Both the position numbers and the translations under genes were made by a program. Positions 1-11,737 of a DNA stretch of 64,000 bases are shown piece after piece. Under the pieces are notes generated by a model. The model did no database searches. It worked only from the letters and a program-made list of their open reading frames with translations, and was not told where the DNA came from. Source of the stretch: Xenopus tropicalis. Lineage: Eukaryota; Chordata; Amphibia; Anura; Pipidae. The stretch's first letter is position 1. Each line of letters begins with the position of its first letter. The stretch spans positions 29,984,201 to 30,048,200 of the forward strand of contig NC_030678.2 in the NCBI RefSeq assembly GCF_000004195.4. The letters run 5' to 3'.

Positions 1-2190
1 CTTAGCATTCCTTAGTGCACCTCTCCCTAAATCTGTGTGACCTTTCCTTTATAACCCTTACTATACTTTACCTTTCCCAATCCCTAAAGCCCAGGCACTT
101 TAGCTTAATGCAGCTTTAAATACCAACTTTGTCCCATTTAATTTCCAAAGTACATCTTGAATGATATCAGCTATAAAATCATCTAATAATAAAGACTGCA
201 GTAATCACCATTAATAATGACTCTTCTTTCCTCAATGTTATCCAAGTACAGAGGTAACTGTTTTACACACACAGGTTTTATATCACATTGGAAAATGGAT
301 ACTTCCAACCTTGTTTCAATTACAAAGTTTTCAGCCATAATTAAACGTTTTCCCCCCCAACTGTAATTATTCGGCTGGTAAAGCTTTGCATTCCTGATTC
401 CCTGCGCGTCTCACTTTCCCTGCCCAGAAAAATCGACATGGGTCTTTAATCAGCTCTCATACAGAAATATTTTCATTATATTCGGTTTCCTATTAAATTA
501 AGTTGCTGAGCACCTCAGGGTTCATTCCTCACCTGAACTGTATTAGAAACATTCTGACTGAATTTAGACTGCACCCCCCTCATCAACTGGCCTTGCGTCC
601 CTGGAAAACTAATATTGCACTTACTGTTCTTTAATGGTAATGGCCATAGAGGCCTCCTACAAGGCATAAGGAAAATACAATGTTAAAGACGCATGCATGA
701 AATAACAGGTTTCAGGTAAATTCAAAGGGGAACGAAATCCTTTGATAAAAAAAAAAAACATGAAAGGGTTCATTTACTGATCCCCAGGGTGCATGTCCCT
801 TAGTGCTCACTTAGCAATCACTTGGCTCTGGGGAACGCTGCACTCTGCATTGAGCATCAGATTAAAAAGGGTGCAAAGAGCAGAGTCGGGGACACAGGGC
901 AACCCTGTTCTTAGTGCCTGCCCTATACAGTAAGTACATGATCTCTCTGTGACCTGCACCTCCTGCTGCTCCTTAACTTGTGCATCTCAATAATGCAGTG
1001 TGCAAACTGCATTCTAGAAGGTATATGCCCCCTGCTGGCTTTGCATTTCAAATTCATTCACACATCTTTTCTTCTCGATGTTTAGATGCTATTCATAGAG
1101 GTACGTCTGCAATCCATTGCTAGGGCTCATTGGCAAATTGTATAAAAAAAAAAAAAAAAAAGAAATGGTTTCCCACAAACGGGGTTCTTTCCCCAAAAAT
1201 AAAAAGTTTCTGCAAGTGATTGCACAAACCTGGACACTTGATGGTCCACAAATCAGGCCCAGGATGTTTATGTAGATGTAGCCAATAAATAGCTATGAAA
1301 CTATAATAAACCACTTCAGTTTTGTTCCTAATATTATTACAGTTTTACAGTTTAATCTACATCATGTTCCTGAATACTTGCAGATTTTGCCAACAGTTTG
1401 CACATACCCCAAATTATGGTCAGTTGCCTGTACTGCTTACCCCTTTTATTGCTGATTGTTCCCGGCTGCCACGTCCCTTTCTTCCCTCCATTTTTCCTGC
1501 TCCAATCCCCCTCTTTTTCAGCTTAATTGTATTGCAGAACATTTTATATAGTGCAGTGTCTGTTACTTCTCCACTCAGACTGATTCTAGTTTGCTCTCTT
1601 ATTTCTAGGGTCACATTAGTATTTTAATGATATAATGAAGGTAAGAATAATTAATAGTACAAATATTTGAAAAGTAATCTTCAAAACTAAAGTAATAAAA
1701 CAACACTCAATAGAAAACATAATATGCTTGTAATTACCTTGTGTTTTTGAACAGAAAATCAGTAATATAGGGCAGAGCGTTCAGTAAGAAATAGATCTGA
1801 TAATTACATTTCTGATTTCCCCGTAGACTTCAATGTTATTTCTATGAGGTGCAGCTTTAGGCAAGTTTTTTACCTCAGTCTGACTCTGGCCCAGTGTTCA
1901 TAAATGTTCATTTATTTTTTTCCTTTCTTTGTAATGGCATGTCTGCAGTTTTATCTGCCCAACCCAACTCCTAAATGTGTAGCCAGCTCTGATAATAGGG
2001 TTCTATTAGCAAAACCACCAACAACTTTTTAGCTGTTGGTTAAAGGGGATACAATGTCTTGGTGTTTATTTTATTCATTTTTTCACTGCACCATTGATTG
2101 AAGGATGGGAGGCAAAGTAGATGACTTGTGCCCCAAAAAGTGACGCTACTGAAAAGGAAAAACAATGTAAGTGTATGAATATATTCCGAA
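1..2190. other. No gene recognised; AT-rich intergenic DNA
   Basis: I see no convincing coding exon or RNA gene on either strand. Open frames are short and low-complexity. A run of about 19 A residues lies at 1143-1161, and nothing beside it identifies a retrocopy. Diverged repeats may be present but I cannot name them. Confidence 0.5.
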
Positions 2191-2193
2191 AGG

Positions 2194-2270
2194 TAGGGTA
2201 GCATGGTGGCTCAGTGGTTAGCATTACTGCCTTGCAGCTCTGGCTCCTGAGATCAGTTCTGACTTGTACA
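2194..2270 (+). repeat. tRNA-derived SINE-like fragment
   Basis: The stretch around 2204-2225 contains TGGCTCAGTGG, which fits a polymerase III A-box. It is followed by a degenerate B-box-like stretch near 2248-2262. This layout is typical of a tRNA-derived SINE head. The body and tail are not recognisable, so it is a fragment rather than a functional tRNA gene. Confidence 0.45.
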
Positions 2271-2606
2271 GTATATACGGTGAGGGTGCAATGTGCCTGC
2301 AGAGCCACCATTAGGAGGGTACAGGGGGACACCAGGCAGGGGCCCAAAAGACACAAAGACATGACTTGTGGACTGTGAAGGGAGTGGGGGTTCCAGGAAG
2401 TGGACGGGGTTTGGTTAAACTGGGTCATGTCAGGACAAATCAGGTGTGTAAAGGGCTATTTTTTCCATTGTTGTCACATTTAATTTTGTTGGCAGTCCCA
2501 CCACTGGGGGGAAGCCTCCATCATTACCATTGGCGACCCTGTTGGATTTCTCCCATATTTTAAACAGATACAAATAAGTGGGTTCATGATGTCTGTTTAC
2601 CCTTAA

Positions 2607-3213
2607 GTCAGTGTTCCCCAACCAGTGACTCAGGAGTAACATGTTGCTCCCCAACCCCTTTGGTGTTGCTCCCAGTGGCCTTTAAGCAGGTGCTTATTTT
2701 TGGAGGGATAAAGACCATGGGGCACATTTATCAAAGTACGAATTAGTCCGAATGGAAAAAAATCGTATTTTTTCTGACTTTTAGAACTGTGCGTATTTTT
2801 ATTTCCGCAACTTTTTCATACTTTGAGTACTGGGCAAAAAAATCGGATTTGTCGCAACAAGTACGAAAGTTTCAGATTCATTCAAGCTTCGGTATCGTGA
2901 CTTTCCTTTGGCCAGGTTCCGATACGAAAATTTCTGAACTTTCGGATCTTACCACAATATTTTCGTACGGCCACGATGCAATCCGAAATTTTTGTATTTG
3001 ATAGATTTTTTTTCTTAAATGTACATTTCAAAGTCTGAAATTCGGACTTTGATAAATCAGCCCCATGTGTACTACCAAACATAACCTCCTTAATAACCAA
3101 TCACAGACCTTAATGGTCATCCCCTAGGAACTTTTTTATGCTTGTGTTGCCCCCTAACTTTTTTTATATTTATTTTATATTTCTCATGGGGGAAAAAAGG
3201 TTGGGGACCCCTG
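2607..3213 (+). repeat. Dispersed repeat, split by a MITE
   Basis: The outer parts, 2607-2718 and 3068-3213, match the start and end of an uninterrupted copy at 29613-29920. Shared landmarks are the opening 'gtgttccc..aaccagtgact', 'aacatgttgctccccaaccc' and the closing 'ggggacccctg'. The middle is displaced by the inverted-repeat element at about 2719-3067. I do not recognise the family. Confidence 0.7.
2719..3067. mobile_element. MITE with GGGGC..TTTATCAAAGT ends
   Basis: The left end reads GGGCACATTTATCAAAGTAC. The right end reads as its inverse, ACTTTGATAAATCAGCCC, so these are terminal inverted repeats. CATG (or CCATG) flanks both sides and is the likely target duplication. There is no transposase frame. 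It sits inside another repeat, so it is the younger insertion. Confidence 0.7.
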
Positions 3214-3362
3214 CCTTAAGTAGGCAATACAAAAGTATGGGCTATTAAAGGAATGTGATAATTGAAAATTTACCATTTAGTCAAATTAAAATTTTTCTAT
3301 TGCTGGGAAAACGCAGAACAAAAACACTGAAGCCATCTTATTGACTCCAATGCATTTGGTGA

Positions 3363-4220
3363 AATATCCATATATATCCAATCATCTATACATTACCCAA
3401 GATACATAAATCTCTTTCGGCACCCCTGGGGAGACCCATCATCTCGGCCGTGGGTTCCTTATATCAGTCAGTATCAACCTTTATTGACCATTTTTTACAA
3501 CCATTAGTGAAAGCTATGCCCTCTTACACCCAGGACTCTACACATGTAATTCTAAGACTGAGGGAACTGGGGGAAATTCCTGTGGATTGCATTCTTGTCA
3601 CCATGGATGTGAAAAGCCTCTATACGGTGATTCCACATGATATGGGTATCAGGGCAGCCAGACAGGCACTCCTTACCAATACCTCTTTGCGGGTCCCTAT
3701 TGAATTCCTGCTCCAACTACTCGAACTTACATTAACTAGGAATTTTTTCCGGTTCGAAAACTCATATTACCTACAAATAGCTGGCACGGCCATGGGTAGT
3801 GCCCTCGCCCCGTCATATGCCAACCTCTTTATGTTACAGTTTGAATCTGAACATATTGTACCCCTAATAGGACATTCTATCCTTGTGTACTTTCGTTATA
3901 TCGATGATCTGTTTATGATCTGGACGGACGGGGTCGACAATTTACTTTCTTTTCATCAGCATCTGAATATGCTTGACAGCCCAATTAAACTGACCCTCAA
4001 TTATCACGTTGACAATGTAGATTTCCTTGACTTGAACATTTTCAAGGACCAACGCCACCTAGGGACCAGACTTTTTCGCAAATCAACCGACCGTAATTCT
4101 ATACTTCATGCCTCTAGCAACCACCCTCCAGCTACTGTTAGGGGCATTCCTTATTCCCAATTTCTACGTACCATTAGGAATAACAGTAAACCAGATATAG
4201 CTGAGGGATATGTTTTCTAG
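3363..4220 (+). pseudogene. Penelope reverse transcriptase, partial
   Basis: The frame is open from just after a TGA at 3360-3362 to the TAG at 4218-4220, with no convincing initiator. It carries blocks of Penelope-type RT: LPKIHK and GRPIIS near 3393-3446, the fingers/palm motif MDVKSLYTVIPHD, GTAMGSALAPSYANLF, and the catalytic YIDD box near 3897-3911. FRKSTDRNSILHASSNHP follows downstream. The first catalytic Asp (DVKSLY) and the DD pair are intact. The N-terminal part is lost by 5' truncation. The frame ends early because the reading continues in the next frame, consistent with a single-base insertion in the GGG run near 4204-4207. I judge it inactive. Confidence 0.88.
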
Positions 4221-5013
4221 ATTCCAAGAACGGGGGTACCCAGATGATATATTAGAACAACAATTACAACGGGCACTCCAACACACACAGGACGACCTCC
4301 TGGTGAAACCTAAAGAATCAGCAAAAGACCCACCTTTGATTTTCACTACCACCTTTTCGGCAGCATCCACACAACTCTCAAGAAGTGTACAGCAACATTG
4401 GCCAATGATCAACCAAGATGAATCCTTGTCACTTCACCTCTCCAAAAGACCTTTGATGGGATATAGGAGGAACAACAGCCTCAGAGATCTACTTGTGCGA
4501 ACAGACTTTAAGGGCCATAAAAAGGAGCCCCCCGATTGGCTATCAGCACAAAAAAAACTGGGCTGTTATAGATGCCCGGACTGTGTGACATGCCGTTGTC
4601 TTCTCTCTGGCCCTGACTTCCCCCATCCCCACACTGGGAAAAGAATTAAGATCAAACATCGTCTATCGTGCACTTCCAGCTACGTGGTATATATTATCAC
4701 ATGCCCATGCGGACTCTACTACGTGGGCAAAACAGTGAATATGCTTAAAGAAAGAATTGGTAATCACCGTTCAGCTATCAGTAAAGCCCTGAAAGAGGGG
4801 ACCTCAATTCAACCGGTTGCTAGGCATTTTGCACAGCAACGCCACCCACTTCCAACTTTCAAATGCATGGCAATAGACCAACAACTTCCCCTCATGAGGG
4901 GGGGAAATAGAGACTTGGCTCTTTTACGCCGTGAATCCAGATGGATTCATACCCTGGACTGTGTGGCCCCCCGGGGTCTGAATGAAACACTACCACTGGG
5001 TTGTTTCATTTAA
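4210..5013 (+). pseudogene. Penelope GIY-YIG endonuclease module
   Basis: This is the downstream half of the Penelope polyprotein, offset by one frame and overlapping the RT frame by 11 bases. Residues about 118-129 hold a cysteine cluster (CYRCPDCVTCRC) typical of the zinc-binding linker before the endonuclease. Residues about 158-175 are a GIY-YIG-type core (VYIITCPCGLYYVGKT). They are followed by ERIGNHRSAI with the conserved Arg and His. The module runs intact to a TAA at 5011-5013. Within the family the endonuclease nicks DNA to prime reverse transcription. Because it is separated from the RT by a frameshift it is annotated as broken. Confidence 0.85.
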
Positions 5014-5830
5014 TACCAGACTTGTACAATCTACCTCCACTGCCCTCTGGTTAACACTTTAATGGAGCTTATGATTGTGCCATGCTTATGTATTGTATTT
5101 TATTTTCCGTTTTCTGTGTTATGCCCTCCATGGCCAGCCAGCCTTTGGTAAATACGCACACACACTGAACCTGGAACTGCTGGTCATACCACCCCTGCCC
5201 AATAAATATTCCTTATTTATTGTCTGTGGCAATTACCCTAGACAGGGTAGCAAGCGTACCCTGCACCACATACGGTCCTTTCCACATGCTCCCTTACTTG
5301 CCCCCAGTGAATACTCCATACCCCCTGCGGAGGGGGGTCCCCTGTATCTGAGCCCTTTCAGTCTCATGCGACAAGCTCCTTCCCACCTTCTTTTATCCAA
5401 CTAGGAGCACCCCTTGCTACCCTCCGGATTGGCAGAGGGTGTCTCCTATGGCTTTATGCACGTACGGCAAATGGCATTGCCTGTCACGGGGAGAGGAGCG
5501 AACCGCCGGGCTTCGGCGGTTGCTTGGCAACGCGTGTGCGACGTCGCACCCTCAGTGCTGTACGCAGCAGCGCACCTAGCGCCTGTCTGTGGCTTGGGGG
5601 ACTGCTGCGATCGGTACCTAAGGGGGGCAAGGTGCGTGTATGTTCCTATAGCATTCTTCCACTCAGTATTGTGTGCAATATATTCCTACGGCCATTATAT
5701 ATTTCCTTTCTTTCTTTCTTTTGTTTGTTTATTTATGTGTTGTGGTTACTGGGTTCCTGTGGTTGCCTAGCAACGTGGTTTTTGGCGCCACTCTGCAGCT
5801 TTAAATTTGTTTGTACTAGCACAGTGCTGT
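5014..5830 (+). other. Penelope 3' non-coding region
   Basis: This stretch follows the endonuclease stop. It is locally GC-rich with CpG (about 5480-5640), unlike the AT-rich surroundings. Open frames here show no recognisable domain and I do not consider them genes. It leads into the hammerhead-like motif and is most simply read as the element's 3' untranslated or terminal-repeat sequence. Confidence 0.55.
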
Positions 5831-5880
5831 TCTCCCTGATGAAAGTTCCTGGCTGGAACTGAAACGTCGGACAAATAAAG
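5824..5880 (+). ncRNA. Hammerhead-ribozyme-like motif
   Basis: The conserved core CTGATGA (5836-5842) is followed by a six-pair stem II (AGTTCC 5844-5849 with GGAACT 5855-5860, five-base loop). Next come GAAA (5861-5864) and CGTC (5865-5868), with predicted cleavage after C5868. Helix I can form between TCC (5833-5835) and GGA (5869-5871) and extends past a mismatch. Stem III is reduced to the self-complementary ACGT, so only a dimer could form it; dimeric hammerheads are known from Penelope-like elements. One extra A (5843) lies between the core and stem II and may weaken activity. Confidence 0.78.
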
Positions 5881-5899
5881 AACCATGCTTCAAGACTTT

Positions 5900-7012
5900 C
5901 TGTAAACGTTTTTATTTATTTAATATTGTAGTTTTTTGAAGTCCCGTGAGTGCTGGCTTGCATTGCAGTCTATTGTAACTTTTTTTGCTTTAGCACCCGG
6001 GCATTCTACTATATGTATGAGGAGTGCTACCTACTGCTTGGACCATATATATCCATTATATATATAAATGGGAGCTTCCATGATGCTACTATTGCCAGAG
6101 ACATTCCCAAAATATTATTGAAATAATGATTTTAGATAATTTTAGATCATGTTTATGTGCCCACTCTGTACAGTGTGCAATAACTATATAACAGATAATC
6201 ATTGCAGAAAGTAAGACATGGCAACTCCTGGGCAAATGAGTACATTGAAATATGCATGAAAGGAGTAAGCAGGCAATGGTTTTGCATCTTTGTACTTTAT
6301 TACATTTTTCCTTTAATAACCTCCTGGTTTAACATTCCAGCTGAGCTGGCTGCTGGCTACTATTACATCTTGTAGTATTTTAGCCAAGGAATATGAGATT
6401 GTCTCTGACAAGCATTGCCCTGGGAAGCCATATTTCTCTTTCATTGCTGACAATGACAACTGAAAGACTGTCAGATTTGCAGTCACGCAGGTTTATTACG
6501 TGTCTCCCTGACCAGAGAAACCAATGTGATGAGATTGTTGCTCTGCCAGAAACAAGCAGCGTGGAGGAGCAGTATTTCTTATGGCAGATGAATGCGTTTG
6601 TCTGCTTCTTTATCTTTATCTTCAGTTGATTCTTATCTGCTACACGCTGTTTGTGCATTTTCACTTTGTGTCTTGTTACTGGCAGATACTTCCCAATTCA
6701 TTTTTAGGAAAGATCACAAAAATGAGAGGTTTTACCTCGCTGAGCCAAAGAAAGGGATCACTTTAACCAAATGGCTTTGATTTTTTGTATGATACTACAG
6801 GAACTAGCCAGTGGCTGCAAAATGTTTATATGGGTGGGACATTGAGAAGGGGGCATATTGCCCAAAAGCTTGTGTTCCTGTCCTACACCAGGTGGTTTGT
6901 TCTTCCCTGTGCCAATTGCTTTATTGTTCCTTTGCTGTGCCAGTGACCAAATCAACAGCTGACCCCATTTTAGTGACTATTAATAATTACTCTGGTCAAG
7001 ACCTTTTTTAGG
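5900..7012. other. No gene recognised
   Basis: About 1.1 kb without a supported gene. The first 150 bases may belong to the tail of the Penelope element. An open stretch at 6393-6629 has no recognisable domain and no splice context, so I do not call it. Confidence 0.4.
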
Positions 7013-7165
7013 TACAGGTATGGCACCTGTTACCCAGAATGCTTGGGACCTAGATAAGGAATCTCTCTGTAATTTGGATCTCCATGCTTTTAACAGGAAT
7101 TAAACCCAATAAGATTTTTTTTCCTCCAATAAGGATTAATTAATAATCAAGTACAAGGTAGTAGA
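7013..7165 (+). mobile_element. TACAGGTATGGG-family MITE, truncated
   Basis: Begins with the family end (TACAGGTATGGCACCTGTTA) and continues into the internal blocks 'ggatctccatg' and 'ttaaacccaataaga'. The right half is missing after about 7165. The full-length copies at 25895-26224 and 39226-39553 serve as comparison. Confidence 0.75.
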
Positions 7166-7587
7166 CGTAACTAGAGTTTGTGGGGCCCTCCTGCAGAGGA
7201 ACTTTCAGGGGCTCCCCTACAAGGAACTTTAATGCCCCCGCCATTTATAATCAATATCATTTAGACTGACTAAACGTCTGGTAGAACCATGGTCCTAATC
7301 TATGTAGGAACAGGTAACAGGACATGTTATCAGGAAGGCACTGTGGTCCACCACAATATAAAACTAACCCTATCTATGTCCAGTCTCCCATTTCTGTATG
7401 AGAACAATTAAGACATAGGGATGACAGTATGTAAAGAAAGGATACTAGGAGAATATGACAGAAATAAATTGTTTAGAGAGTGTGTCAATGGTCTAAGGCA
7501 GGGGTGTGAAACGCAATCACATAAGGGGGCCGAAATCTCAGGCTAAATCGCAGGCCGAAATTTTTATTAAGATAAATAGTAAGATAC

Positions 7588-8262
7588 TAAGGGGCCGATT
7601 CACTAAAGGTCGATAAAACAAGTGCTATTTATAGCATGCTTTGCATGTTATCGCTTTTTATTTTTCGCGACTTAACGCTAAAAGGACAGGCGCGATGTTC
7701 TTTGCATTATTTAACTCGCAATGAGCGTTTTTCTTGCGTTAATTCCCACTGTGTGCGTTATTTCCCGCTGCACGCAATATATTTTGCCGCTTGCTATATT
7801 AGCGCACGATTTTACGCACATAACCATTACTTTCGGAAAACTACTGTTCTGAAAATGCCCATTTCCCTGAAAACTGGAGGCTGCATCACTCTAGGGCCAA
7901 CACAGACTTGGAAAAATCCCACTGCAAAGTCCATATTGTGTTGCCAAAAGCTCACGAACCACAATTTTCTTTAAGTACCGCCTGCCCCAAGTAGGTGTTA
8001 ATATTCCCACAGGTTAATGCGATATTTAGCGCGTTTAACGCTTCATATGTGTTTGTGAATCATGCATTAGTATTATATCTATCCGAGAATTGACGCAATG
8101 TGAGGTAAATAACGCATGTGATAGTGCGTTTTTTTGCGCATGCGATATGCGTCTTAGCTCATGCAAAATGAATTTGATGAATCGGTACTTATTTATTGGG
8201 TGCTTTTTAACTCAAAAAAGCATGCGATAAGGGTTATCACACTTTAGTGAATCGGCCCCTAA
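7588..8262. mobile_element. MITE with GGGGCCGATTCACTAAA ends
   Basis: The terminal inverted repeats are GGGGCCGATTCACTAAA on the left and TTTAGTGAATCGGCCCC on the right. They are flanked on both sides by TAA, a likely 3-bp target duplication of the kind PIF/Harbinger elements make. The interior of about 670 bp is CpG-containing and rich in GCG/CGC words. It has no transposase frame. Its interior is related to the degraded copy at 31795-32230. Confidence 0.75.
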
Positions 8263-8797
8263 GTCTTACTAAGTTACTATGTGAGGAAAATGGAAATTGA
8301 TCACACTGGATGGTCAGACACACTCACCAAGGGCCACATAAACAGCCAGGTGGCCAGGATTTGGCCCCCTGGCCATGTGTTTGACATTGTGGTCTAAGGT
8401 TTTCTTGGGGGAGGAAGATCCTGGCATCCCAGTTTGACACCACTGAGATTTGAGGCTCAGTATATAGACAGTAAACTAAGCCTGCCAAGCTTACAGCATA
8501 AAGGAATGTTCTGTTTCTGTTTGCCTTTTCTAGAGGGCTGTTTGGTGTTTATAAACTCCAGTGTTTTATTAATACCCATGTAATCTGCTCTACACAAGCC
8601 TTAAATCAAGGTGTTTTTTTTCTAAATATCTTCGCTTAACGCGTGTGCAAGTCATATTAGTGGTGCTCAAGTAGTGTTAATGAGTTTTAAATACAGTTGA
8701 ATGTGGATTGGGAGAAGGCAGACCCTGTAATATTATCTGTTAAAAAGTACTACCTATAAAGTGCAAACAGGACAATGTTCATCTCCACTATGAAATG

Positions 8798-9198
8798 TTA
8801 AAGGGGTGGTTCACCTTTAAGTTAACTTTTAGTATGTCATAGAATGGCTAAGCAACCTTTAATTGCCCATCTTTTTTATAGTTTTCTAATTTTTTGCCTT
8901 TTTCTTCTGACTTTTTCAAATAGGGGTCACTGACCCCATCTAAAAACAAATGCTCTGTAAGGCTACAAATGTATTGTTATTTCTACTTTTTATTACTTAC
9001 CTTTCTATTCAGGCCCTCCTTTTCTTGTTCTAGTCTCTTGTGCAAATCAGTGCATGGTTGCTAGGGTAATTTGGTGAAATTGTAAACTAGAGAGCTGCTG
9101 AATAAAAACCTATTTAACTAAAACCCACAAATAAAAAATGAAAAGAAATTGTCTACAATCATACTAACAGCTAATTTAAAGGTGAACAACCTCTTTAA
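8798..9198. mobile_element. TTAA-flanked T2/Kolobok-type MITE
   Basis: Starts TTAAAGGGGTGGTTCACCTT and ends with its inverse (AAAGGTGAACAACCTCTTTAA), with TTAA on both sides. This matches the T2/Kolobok-like Xenopus MITEs, whose ends read TTAAAGGRR. It is the same family as 49401-49876 and 57210-57645. It is non-coding. Confidence 0.8.
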
Positions 9199-10180
9199 GG
9201 TACCCTGCTCACCCGTGGACACCTTCAGTCTTGTATATAGGAGCCAAGGACAATATCATTATATATCCTATAAATACAAATACACAGAGGATGATTATAG
9301 ACACCGTAACCTGTGTGCCACAATCTATATTCTAATCTATTATGGGAAAGCAAATATAAATATTTCCACTGGCATGTGTTTGCTTTAATGGCAGATTTCA
9401 TTGTTGAAACCCTGTGAATAGAAGATAAGAGCCTTGCTTGCAGCAGTTGCTGTTCACTTATTGAGACATTCAATACGGTATTGATCTCACCAGCAAGAAC
9501 ATTTCGAACTTCCTAAATGACAGCAGCCTCTTTTTCTAGAACAAAACGAGAGAACATCAGTGCACCCAAGCATGCTCATTGTGGCGAGGATCATTGCCCG
9601 GTGAGCATTTACCATAAGCACAGAGACCTACTTGTATCCTTTGTAAGAAACCACTGAGAGGAAACAGTGTCACTTTAAATGAGCAATAAATCTCACTGTG
9701 TTACCTCTATATTGTCACTCGCTTTTATTTAATAGAACACAGATGTTCTTTTGAGTAATGTAAAATAGAAAAAGAAGAGTATGTTTAAACATTTTCTTCC
9801 CCGTATCAGTGAAGTGATGGATTCCCTACAATATGCATTCCCATGAGTTTTTATATCATTGTGCCATGTGCGTCACACAGTCAGGCATCCAGTGCTTTGT
9901 TTTATTAGTTTTCCTCTGCTTTAGCATCAAATTAAATGCAGACCTTTTCCTGCTTGTGAACTTAGAAATTGCATTATATATTGTAGAACCATTCTACTAA
10001 TAATAATAAGGTTCTGGAATTTCTTCATTATAACTGGCCCGTGGCGTCACTTTATATCTGACATTATGCCACTTATATAATAGGATTATAGAATATACGT
10101 TATACTGTAGCTCTGTGCAATATTCAAGATAATATAATACGTAGATGGGAAAATAGATCAAAAGACAGAAAGATAGCTTG
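9199..10180. other. No gene recognised
   Basis: About 1 kb of AT-rich sequence between repeats, with no supported exon, RNA gene or identifiable repeat. Short open frames lack recognisable domains. Confidence 0.4.
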
Positions 10181-10209
10181 AGAGATAGATAGATAGATAG
10201 ATAGATGAG

Positions 10210-10253
<44 letters not shown>

Positions 10254-10262
10254 TGATTGATA
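10181..10262. repeat. (GATA)n microsatellite
   Basis: About 80 bp of GATA repeats with a few interruptions, read directly. Such runs are highly length-variable. Confidence 0.95.
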
Positions 10263-10974
10263 TAGAGAGTGAGAGAGAAATGACAGATAGATATTAGTGA
10301 TGTGCAGGAAAAACTCACCCCGCAGCCAACCCTAGCCCACAAATTTTTACCATTGTAGGATCCACAGCCAACCCATAGCCACTCTTGTTTGGCTGTTAAA
10401 TATAGAATTTCAAAAGTGTAATGGGAAATGAAGTAACGGGAGATAAATACATATTTTTCACTTCAGGAGAGAGTAGAAGTTACATAAAGATTCCACTTGA
10501 GTGACGCTTCTCATATTCAATTCTTAATCCACTATTTTTACAAGAGCCAGACTCTTTCTCCATAGGCTTCTTGTAAGATAAGGTGTTTTCATTTCCTAAA
10601 AACTGGAGAATCATTTCTTCAAGAATAATCTTCTTTAAGTGAGATTTTGTCACCATTTTAAACCCTTTATCCATAAATCTGCTAGACATGAAATAAAAGG
10701 CTTTCTTGTGTCTGCCCCAAGCCTCTACACAAAGGGGACTATTTACTAAACGGTTTTTTTTCCCAATTCATATTCATTTGCATAATAATTTGTTTTTTTT
10801 GTAAAAAAAAAAAAATTGCCATCTATTATGTCTCAAAACTGCGACAAATCCATAAGTAAAAATACACAATCTAAAAGCTGTCGAGGGCCTGTAGAAGTCA
10901 GTGGCAGTTGTCCTTTCAATTGCTTTGTGGTTTTAGAGGTTTTGGGGGGTTTTGTGAGACAAATAAATTACCCC

Positions 10975-11290
10975 TATGTTGTGAGTAAAGTGCGATTTTG
11001 AATGCAATCACCATGTTTTTTTCCCCAAAATGCACAGTTTTGTTTTTTTTACCACAATTGAGCTTTACCTACAGCAGTTTCATTAAATTCACCAAAAACA
11101 CATAACAGTGTGTGCGCTTTGTCACAAAAATATTTTCAAAGTCTTTCTGGCATCATTTCTGATGTTTGTCGTACGAGTGACTCTGCACCCTTTTCTGCCA
11201 ACACAGGGCTCTGACCAAACTGGGAATTTACCTCCTGGTTCAAAGGCGGCTGTAGCTCCAGGGTTCCTCTGCCTCAATAGGTACAACAAC
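10975..11290 (+). repeat. Dispersed ~350 bp repeat, copy 1
   Basis: Begins near 'gagtaaagtgcgattttgaatgcaatcacc' (key words only) and ends near 'gtagctccagggttcc' at about 11250-11266. The same order of blocks occurs at 12175-12540, in reverse at 19880-20350, in a diverged copy at 23060-23490, and at 52750-53080. I do not recognise the family. Confidence 0.6.
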
Positions 11291-11519
11291 GCTTAATTTG
11301 GAAAGGAAAACAGGAAAGACTGAGTGGCACCAAGAGCAACTACACCAAAGAGCAAGGAGCACATTTGGAGGCCAGTACTTTTAGGGTAAAGCATGTTAGA
11401 TAATTAGATGCATTGTACAGAAAAAACCCTTCCTAACAGATTTATCTGGAGTCACAACAAAGAGGTATAAGGAAGGGGTTGATTATACAGAGCTCATTAT
11501 CTCTAAGTAAAAGAACTAA

Positions 11520-11737
11520 GCTAATTGCAGTAAATTTTAAACAAATAATTAAAATTTTGAAAACTGATTTCCTTTTTCTCTGTAATAATAAAACAGTACC
11601 TTGTAATTGATTTCAACTAAGATGTAATTAATCCTTATTGGAGGCAAACAATCCTATTGGGTTTAATTAATATTTAATATTAATAATATGGAGATCCAAA
11701 GTACGGAAATATCCCTTAGCAGGTCCCATACCTGTCC
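11520..11737 (-). mobile_element. TACAGGTATGGG-family MITE, partial
   Basis: Carries the family's internal blocks (TCTGTAATAATAAAACAGTACC and 'cctattgggtttaatta') and the right end GGTCCCATACCTGT near 11721-11734. The left end is lost. Confidence 0.75.

Larger units (their letters stand above)
3363..5900 (+). mobile_element. Penelope-like retroelement, 5'-truncated
   Basis: The element carries a reverse transcriptase frame, then a GIY-YIG endonuclease frame in a second frame, then a non-coding 3' region with a hammerhead-like motif and AATAAA near 5875. Homology begins abruptly near 3363-3390 at a conserved 'LPKIHK' block. The RT N-terminus and 5' region are therefore missing, as expected for incomplete reverse transcription. 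Sequence just before the break resembles another genomic repeat. The exact 3' end is uncertain, between about 5900 and 6060. EN-positive Penelope-like elements of the Poseidon/Neptune kind are known from frogs and fishes; I cannot assign the subfamily. Confidence 0.88.

Noticed and set aside
2194..2270. Functional tRNA gene
   Set aside because: A-box-like words only; no cloverleaf with an acceptor stem can be drawn.
5414..5862. Overlapping frames in the Penelope 3' region
   Set aside because: No domain; position fits the element's 3' non-coding region.
6380..6664. Frames on both strands of 78-94 codons
   Set aside because: Mutual shadow frames with no recognisable domain or splice context.
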